From Pseudomonadota bacterium (GTDB lineage Bacteria; Pseudomonadota; Alphaproteobacteria; Sphingomonadales; Sphingomonadaceae): 57,985 nt of DNA. The stretch covers positions 1 through 57,985 of the forward strand of contig JAEZHP010000100.1 of NCBI GenBank assembly GCA_023416515.1, in the 5' to 3' direction. Below, piece by piece: positions 52,573-57,985 of the stretch. The notes beneath the pieces were generated by a model that was not told where the DNA came from, searched no databases, and saw only the letters and a program-made list of their open reading frames with translations. Every line of letters begins with the position of its first letter. The first letter of the stretch is position 1. The position numbers were made by a program, and so were the translations under genes.

Positions 52573-54724
52573 CGATTATCCAAGCCGCGCGCGCCAGGCC
52601 TATGCCATGGACGACGACACCGACTGGCTCGACATTCCGGAGCCGGAAGACCCGCATCCAACGAGCGCGCACCGATGGCCCCGCTGGTTCAGCCTCACCC
52701 TTAAGGCGCTGCTCGCCCTATTCGTGTTGCTGGTCGCCTGGCTGACCTTCACCGCGCCGCTCAACCGCTCGCTCCAGCCGCTTGGCGCGCCGACCTTGGT
52801 GGTTCTCGCATCGAACGGCGAGACGATCGCCCGCCGAGGCGCGATCATCGAGGACGCGGTCGACGTCACCCAGCTCCCGCCTCATGTCGCGCAGGCCTTC
52901 ATCGCAGTCGAGGATCGCCGCTTCTTCCGCCATATCGGGATTGATCCCTACGGCCTGGCGCGGGCGATGGCCCGCAACCTTGGCTCCGGCAGAATGGCGG
53001 AGGGCGGAAGCACGATCACCCAGCAGCTCGCCAAGACGAGCTTCACCGGCGCCGACCGGACCGGGACCCGTAAGATCCAGGAGGCGTTCATCGCCCTGTG
53101 GCTGGAGGCGTGGCTGACCAAGGAGGACATCCTCAGCCGCTACCTCTCCAACGTCTATTTCGGCGACAACGTCTACGGCCTTCGAGCAGCCGCCCATCAC
53201 TATTTCTCGGTCGCGCCCGAAGACCTGACGCTCGAGCAGGCGGCGATGCTCGCCGGAGTCGTCAACGCACCTTCCCGCCTTGCGCCGACGCGCAACATCG
53301 AGGCGGCCCGAGAGCGCGCTACCCTTGTCGGGCGCCGGATGGCGGACGCGAACTTCATCTCTGAGCGTGAGCGGCGTTCCATGCGCCCCGTACGCCTTCG
53401 GGTCGCTCCGCGTGACGAGACCCCGACGGGCACTTATTTCGCCGATTGGGTCCTCGCCGAGACCGCCCAGGTCGAGGACGAGGAGACCTATGGCGAGACA
53501 GAGATCCGGACCACGCTCGACATCGATCTCCAGCGTCTTGCCGAGCGCACCATCCGCGGCGCAGGTCTCGGCCGGGCGCAGGCGGCACTGGTCGCGATGC
53601 GCACGGACGGAAGCGTCGTCGCCATGGTCGGTGGAAGGAACTACGCGCAGAACGCCTTCAACCGGGCGACCCAGGCACGCCGCCAGTCGGGATCGACGTT
53701 CAAGCTGTTTACTTATCTGGCGGCGCTCCGGCGCGGTTATTCGCCGGCCACTCCGGTCGCCGATACGCCGCTGACCATCGGCGACTGGACTCCGCAGAAT
53801 TACGGCCAGAGCTATGCGGGCACGATCCCGCTCGCCGAAGCTTTCGCCCGATCGAGCAATGTCGCGACCGTCCGAATCTCTCAGGCGGTCGGCCTGCAGG
53901 AGGTCATCCGTGCCGCCCGCGACCTTGGAATAACGAGCCCGCTGCCCGCCAATCCCAGCCTCCCCCTCGGCACCGCAAGCACCACGTTGATCGAGATGAC
54001 CGCCGCTTATGCCGCGGTCGCCGCCGACGGCTTTCCGGTCGTCCCGAACGGCCTCGCGGAGCGCGCACCGAGCCAGGGATGGTTCGGGGGGTGGTTCCAG
54101 TCGCAGCAGGGCGGCGCCCGGCGTGATCCCGCCTTCGCACCGATGCGCGACCTGCTTGCCGGAGTCGTCCAGCGCGGCACGGGCACTGCGGCCAATTTGT
54201 CGGTGCCGACCTTCGGCAAGACCGGCACCACCCAGGATTATCGCGACGCGCTGTTCATCGGCTTTGCAGGCGATCTCGTGGTCGGGGTGTGGATCGGCAA
54301 CGACGACAATCGGCCTCTGCCCGGGATCACCGGGGGCGCCCTGCCCGCGCGCATCTGGCGCAGCTTCATGACCGAGGCGCTCGGAGTGTCGGTGGCCGCG
54401 CCGGCGGCGGCTCCGCAAACCGCTCCACTGCCCGAAGACAGTGCCAACGCGATCGATCCGAATGCCAATTCCTTCTTCGGACCGGACGGGCTGGTGCCCA
54501 ACGATATTCCGTTCGACCCGAGTGCACCGCCGCAGCAGCAGCAACCGCAGCAGCAGCCGGAGGGAGAGGCACAACCGGCTCAGCCGCAACCCGGAGCGCC
54601 TCCGGCCCGGCAGCCACCGGCGGGCCCGCCGCCGCAGACTCCGCCGCCGACCCAGCCGCGCCAACCCGACGTGCGCCCGAGCGCGGACAGGCCGGTCGAG
54701 CAGCCGAGGCCGACGGGACGTTAA
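52565..54724 (+). CDS. Class A penicillin-binding protein 1A-type
   Basis: A 719-residue bifunctional peptidoglycan synthase. One membrane anchor (about 44-62), then glycosyltransferase family 51 (Glu116 in AVEDRRFF, EGGSTITQQLAK) and the transpeptidase domain: STFK with Ser377, SSN at 430-432, KTGT from Lys552. The C-terminal tail (about 655-719) is low-complexity Pro/Gln-rich. Its start overlaps the flavoenzyme gene by 8 bp. Confidence 0.95.
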   Translation: MADDYPSRARQAYAMDDDTDWLDIPEPEDPHPTSAHRWPRWFSLTLKALLALFVLLVAWLTFTAPLNRSLQPLGAPTLVVLASNGETIARRGAIIEDAVDVTQLPPHVAQAFIAVEDRRFFRHIGIDPYGLARAMARNLGSGRMAEGGSTITQQLAKTSFTGADRTGTRKIQEAFIALWLEAWLTKEDILSRYLSNVYFGDNVYGLRAAAHHYFSVAPEDLTLEQAAMLAGVVNAPSRLAPTRNIEAARERATLVGRRMADANFISERERRSMRPVRLRVAPRDETPTGTYFADWVLAETAQVEDEETYGETEIRTTLDIDLQRLAERTIRGAGLGRAQAALVAMRTDGSVVAMVGGRNYAQNAFNRATQARRQSGSTFKLFTYLAALRRGYSPATPVADTPLTIGDWTPQNYGQSYAGTIPLAEAFARSSNVATVRISQAVGLQEVIRAARDLGITSPLPANPSLPLGTASTTLIEMTAAYAAVAADGFPVVPNGLAERAPSQGWFGGWFQSQQGGARRDPAFAPMRDLLAGVVQRGTGTAANLSVPTFGKTGTTQDYRDALFIGFAGDLVVGVWIGNDDNRPLPGITGGALPARIWRSFMTEALGVSVAAPAAAPQTAPLPEDSANAIDPNANSFFGPDGLVPNDIPFDPSAPPQQQQPQQQPEGEAQPAQPQPGAPPARQPPAGPPPQTPPPTQPRQPDVRPSADRPVEQPRPTGR

Positions 54725-54740
54725 GAGCGGCGGGGAACCG

Positions 54741-55046
54741 CTACGGTCGAGCGGGCGAGGTCGGTTCGGTTACCGGGTGAGCAAGCGCCGCTTGCGGCAT
54801 TGCCGCGGGCCCGCTTCGGGTGACCCGGCCGAGCGGCATCGGCGTTCGCTCCATTTCGCGCTTCTTGTCGTAGAGCTTCTTGGCCGCATAGGCACCGGCG
54901 ACCAGCAGGCCGGTGCGCATCGACATACGACGCAGCAGCGTCGGCGCAGCGAGGCCGATGAGGGCTCCGCCGACGCCGCTATGATTGGCGGTCACGCGCT
55001 GCCCGATGCGTCGTCCGACTTCGGCCCGGATAAGCTGGCGGATCAT
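54741..55046 (-). CDS. Small basic amphipathic protein, unknown
   Basis: A 101-residue protein: basic N-terminal helix (IRQLIRAEVGRRIGQRV), Gly/Ala-rich hydrophobic stretch (GVGGALIGLAAPTLL), a helix LLVAGAYAAKKLYDKKREME and a Pro-rich tail. Possibly membrane-peripheral. AAGGAAG precedes ATG 55046. It is 63 bp downstream of the transketolase-family gene on the same strand, and 16 bp from the PBP1A stop. Confidence 0.6.
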   Translation of the reverse strand: MIRQLIRAEVGRRIGQRVTANHSGVGGALIGLAAPTLLRRMSMRTGLLVAGAYAAKKLYDKKREMERTPMPLGRVTRSGPAAMPQAALAHPVTEPTSPARP

Positions 55047-55109
55047 TCGTTCTTCCTTCCCAATTGCTTGACTGGGAGAGCGCGGCAGCGGGGCCATTGT
55101 TCCGGACGC

Positions 55110-57470
55110 TCAGGCGAGGAAGAGCTCCGCCGCGGCCTCCACGACCGCGTCCACGTCGAGTCGGTAGGCGCGATAAAGGTCGGGCAGGTTGCCGGTCTGG
55201 CCGAAGCGGTCGACGCCGAGCGGACTGACCTTGTGGCCCATGACTCCGCCGAGCCAGCTCAGGCTTGCCGGGGCGCCGTCGATGAGGGTGATAAGGCCGG
55301 CATCGGGCTTCAGCTTGCCGAGGAGTTCCTCGACGTGCGAGGCCCCCCCTCCACCACTCGGCTGCGCCGAGTGGTCCCCCTCCCCGTTCCGGGGAGGATT
55401 TTTCCAGCGCGCCGTCTGGCGGGCGCTCCAGCCGCGGTGGAGCAGGTCGGGCGAGGTGACGGCGAGCAGGCCGAGGCCGGGCAGGTCCTCGCTCAGCGCC
55501 TCCCAGGCGGCGAGCGCTTCCGGAGCGATCGCGCCCGAATAGACGAGCGCCGCCTCGGCGCCGGGCGCCGGCTCGCGAAGCCAGTAGCCGCCGGCGACGG
55601 CGCCATCCTTCCAGCTGTCGTCGGAGCGCTCAATCTGGCGGATGGTGCGGGTGGTCAGGCGGAAATAGACGCTCTCACCATCCTGGCGCTGCATCAGGCG
55701 GAAGCCCTCCTCCATCAGCAAAGCAAGCTCATCGACGAAGGCGGGCTCGTAATGGCGAAGGCCAGGCTGGCCGAGCGCGATCAGCGGCGGATTGATCGAC
55801 TGGTGGGCGCCGCCTTCCGGCCCGAGGGTCACGCCCGACGGGGTCGCGACCAGCATGAAGCGCGCGTCCTGGTAGCAGGCGTAGTTCAGGGCATCGAGAC
55901 CGCGGGCGATGAAGGGATCGTAGACGGTTCCGATCGGGAACAGCCGCTCGCCGAACAGGTCGCCGGCCAGCCCCAATGCCGCGAGCATCAGGAACAGGTT
56001 GTTCTCGGCGATTCCGAGCTCGATATGCTGGCCGGCCGGGCGTCCGGCCCATTTCTGAGCCGACGGGATTTTCGCCGCGGCGAACACGTCGGCGAGCTCC
56101 TGGCGGCGGAACAGGCCGCGCTGGTTCACGAAGCCGCCGAGATTGGTCGACACGGTGACGTCGGGCGAGGTGGTGACGATCCGGTCGGCCAGCGCCCCGC
56201 CCGCCTTGGCGAGATCGTTGAGAATCCGGCCGAACGCGGCCTGGGTGGACTGCTCGTCGCCGGTCGGTGGAACGATCGCGGGCACATCGGCGACATTCCA
56301 CGGACGCGAGCGCTTCTCGCGGGCGACCCGGCTGCTCTCGACGAGCGCTCGTGCCGCCTCGGCGCTGTTGCCGCCGAGGCCCGCCCAAGGCTCCCATTCC
56401 TCGCCTTCGGCGATGCCCATCTGGGCTCGCAGGGCGGTGATCTGGCCCGGGTTCATCAGGCCGGCATGATTGTCCTTGTGGCCGGCGAAAGGCAGCCCGA
56501 AGCCCTTGATCGTGTAGGTGATGAACAGGGTCGGCACGTCATCCTTCGCGCCGTCGAACGCCTCGGTGAGGCTCGCCATGTCGTGCCCGGCGAGGTTGGT
56601 CATCAGCGCGTGGAGCGCATCGTCGTCGCGGGCGTCAAGAAGCGGCTTCGTCTCGGGCGCGTCCTTGAGCAGCCGCTCGCGCCACGCGGCGCCGCCGAGA
56701 TAGGTGAGCGCTGCATAATCGGCGTTGGGCGCGGCATCGATCCAGGCCTTGAGCGCCTCGCCGCCAGCTTGCGCGAACGCCGCCTCCATCGCCTTGCCGT
56801 ATTTCAACGTGACGACCCGCCAGCCGCAGGCCGCGAAAATCTCGTCGAAGCGGCGGAACATGCGGTCCGCGGTCGTCGCGTCGAGGCTCTGGCGGTTATA
56901 GTCGACGATCCACCAGCAATTGCGGATGTCGTGCTTGGCCGCCTCGATCAGGCACTCATAGATATTGCCCTCGTCGAGCTCGGCATCACCCATTAGCGCG
57001 ACCATTCGGCCGGCGTCGGCGGGATCCATCATGCCGTGGGCGACGAGGAAATCCTGGACCAGGCTTGCGAAGGCGGTGACCGCGACCCCGAGACCGACCG
57101 AGCCGGTCGAGAAATCGACCGGGATCTTGTCCTTGGTCCGGCTCGGATAGGATTGCATGCCGCCGAAACCGCGGAAATTCTCGAGCTGCTCGCGGCTCTG
57201 GCTGCCCATGAGATAATGGGCGGCGTGGAGCACGGGACCGGCATGGGGCTTCACCGCGACCTTGTCGTTCGGCCCGAGCGCATGGAAGTAAAGCGCCGCC
57301 ATGATCGCGGTCATCGAGGCGCAGCTCGCCTGGTGGCCGCCGACCTTGAGCCCGTCCGCGCTGTCGCGAATGTGGTTGGCGTTGTGGATCGTCCAGGAGG
57401 CGAGCCAGCGAAGCCGCTCCTCGATCAGGGTCAGGGCCTCGATGTCGGGCGTATCGGTCTTCTTCAGCAT
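55110..57470 (-). CDS. Transketolase-family TPP enzyme (AceE-like)
   Basis: A 786-residue thiamine-diphosphate enzyme of transketolase/E1 type. VGLGVAVTAFA precedes the Mg/TPP motif GDAELDEGNIYE...NCWWIVDYNRQSLD, and the pyrimidine domain carries IELGIAENNLFL. YTIKGFGLPFAGHKDNHAGLMN matches long AceE-related forms more than classical transketolase (about 660 residues). It could be a pyruvate dehydrogenase E1-type or a true transketolase-like enzyme. Near the C-terminus a palindromic repeat is read in frame, adding about 22 residues. ATG 57470 sits just after the small DNA-binding gene. Confidence 0.85.
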   Translation of the reverse strand: MLKKTDTPDIEALTLIEERLRWLASWTIHNANHIRDSADGLKVGGHQASCASMTAIMAALYFHALGPNDKVAVKPHAGPVLHAAHYLMGSQSREQLENFRGFGGMQSYPSRTKDKIPVDFSTGSVGLGVAVTAFASLVQDFLVAHGMMDPADAGRMVALMGDAELDEGNIYECLIEAAKHDIRNCWWIVDYNRQSLDATTADRMFRRFDEIFAACGWRVVTLKYGKAMEAAFAQAGGEALKAWIDAAPNADYAALTYLGGAAWRERLLKDAPETKPLLDARDDDALHALMTNLAGHDMASLTEAFDGAKDDVPTLFITYTIKGFGLPFAGHKDNHAGLMNPGQITALRAQMGIAEGEEWEPWAGLGGNSAEAARALVESSRVAREKRSRPWNVADVPAIVPPTGDEQSTQAAFGRILNDLAKAGGALADRIVTTSPDVTVSTNLGGFVNQRGLFRRQELADVFAAAKIPSAQKWAGRPAGQHIELGIAENNLFLMLAALGLAGDLFGERLFPIGTVYDPFIARGLDALNYACYQDARFMLVATPSGVTLGPEGGAHQSINPPLIALGQPGLRHYEPAFVDELALLMEEGFRLMQRQDGESVYFRLTTRTIRQIERSDDSWKDGAVAGGYWLREPAPGAEAALVYSGAIAPEALAAWEALSEDLPGLGLLAVTSPDLLHRGWSARQTARWKNPPRNGEGDHSAQPSGGGGASHVEELLGKLKPDAGLITLIDGAPASLSWLGGVMGHKVSPLGVDRFGQTGNLPDLYRAYRLDVDAVVEAAAELFLA
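55345..55405. repeat. REP-like palindromic element inside the transketolase-family gene
   Basis: Two hairpins: a 10-bp perfect stem (ACCACTCGGC with GCCGAGTGGT, 55353-55375) and CTCCCCG with CGGGGAG (55380-55396), ending in GGATTTTT. This matches the style of intergenic palindromic repeats common in sphingomonads and Caulobacter. Here it is translated as the Gly/Pro-rich stretch between ARQTARWK and SHVEELL. Confidence 0.75.
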
Positions 57471-57979
57471 GGGCCGCGCCTTAGCCCCGGCGCGCGAAAA
57501 GCGACAGAGCGGCGGCAACGTGCACGAAGTTCAGGATCACTTGGCGAGCGGGATCCGGGCTCCGCAGTGTCGCCGTTGTCGCTCTTGGGACCGTAGAGCG
57601 AGTCGAGCACGGCATCGAACGTCCGCCGCGCCTGCCCGGGCGAGCGGGCGGCGGTGCTGCAGATCTCGCGATAGCCTCTCGCGGCGATCTCCTTCGCAGC
57701 GGCATCTGCGGCCGGCAGGCAGGTTGGAGGAGCCGGGCGAGCGAAAGGCTGCGCATCGCCGCGAGTCGAGCGAGCCCAAGCGACCGCCGAGTCCCACGCC
57801 GCCCCGAAACTCTCGGCGCCCGGGCGGCGGCGGAGCGCATAGGCGTTCTGCCGGTTCTTGCCGAGCTTACCCGCCGCTTCCCCAGGCGTCGCTCCGCCGG
57901 CGAGCAATTCGATGAAGCGCAGCTGCAACTCAGCCGACCAGCCATCGCTGCGCCGGGGCCGCGGCGCCGGGGGGGGCAT
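57464..57979 (-). CDS. Helix-turn-helix DNA-binding protein, possible C-terminal frameshift
   Basis: A 171-residue basic protein opening with a helix-turn-helix (GWSAELQLRFIELLAGGATPGEAAGKLGKNRQNAYALRRRPG) of a small sphingomonad family. The last 35 residues are Arg-rich and atypical. In the +1 frame the same region reads PDPARQVILNFVHVAAALSLFARRG and stops at 57481, 10 nt before the transketolase-family ATG, which looks more protein-like. The annotated stop instead overlaps that ATG. One extra base, real or a sequencing error, would explain this. ATG 57979 lies 6 bases from the window end. Confidence 0.65.
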   Translation of the reverse strand: MPPPAPRPRRSDGWSAELQLRFIELLAGGATPGEAAGKLGKNRQNAYALRRRPGAESFGAAWDSAVAWARSTRGDAQPFARPAPPTCLPAADAAAKEIAARGYREICSTAARSPGQARRTFDAVLDSLYGPKSDNGDTAEPGSRSPSDPELRARCRRSVAFRAPGLRRGPC

Positions 57980-57985
57980 GTGGTT

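Overview
The window looks like core chromosome of a GC-rich alphaproteobacterium, most likely a sphingomonad. The evidence is the order ispDF / dusB-ntrY-ntrX / hfq-hflX / mazG, a fused IspD-IspF enzyme, a double-length tandem Hfq, an F1-only ATP synthase operon (atpHAGDC) with a short epsilon subunit, the phaR / PhaC-like / phaA cluster, and many small proteins of sphingomonad type. I see no phage, plasmid, insertion sequence or CRISPR array. One tRNA gene (Pro, TGG) is present.

Layout. 1-13 kb is housekeeping: a metallo-beta-lactamase hydrolase, a membrane aspartic protease, mazG, hflX-hfq, the NtrYX two-component system, dusB, ispDF, pncC, a COQ10/RatA-like protein, lipA and a beta carbonic anhydrase. 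13-30 kb holds an amino-acid permease, EttA and a run of exported or unusual peptidases (M28, a 774-residue metzincin-like protein with a small partner gene, S46, a trypsin-like membrane protease, a gluzincin-TPR protein), with tRNA-Pro and gyrA among them. 30-32 kb is an Ada DNA-repair operon plus an unknown gene. 32-37 kb is atpHAGDC. 37-48 kb has a DMT exporter, a lone CpaF ATPase, an exported methyltransferase, the PHB-type cluster, alanine racemase, an MHS transporter and a LigB-type dioxygenase. 48-58 kb has a DNA glycosylase, CysQ, WecB, a D-arginine-dehydrogenase-like flavoenzyme overlapping a PBP1A gene, a transketolase-family enzyme and a frameshift-suspect DNA-binding protein.

Genes are packed very tightly. 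Several same-strand neighbours overlap at start and stop codons (ispDF/pncC, hfq/hflX, ntrY/ntrX, atpD/atpC, phaA/small protein, flavoenzyme/PBP1A). Ten of eleven convergent pairs overlap or lie within 16 bp, so few genes have room for their own terminator. The clearest regulatory signals are a LexA-type box inside a well-formed promoter with no obvious target gene (2297-2327), a terminator hairpin in the ATP synthase leader, a strong terminator between the metzincin gene and its partner, a 7-7-7 inverted repeat between the transporter and dioxygenase genes, and a Z-DNA-prone tract upstream of gyrA.

The observations I rank highest are the metzincin-like protein with its 100-residue partner, the orphan SOS promoter, the palindromic repeat inserted in frame in the transketolase-family gene, the probable CTG start of hflX, and the tandem Hfq. 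All functional calls rest on reading the sequence and on family knowledge; no database search was run.
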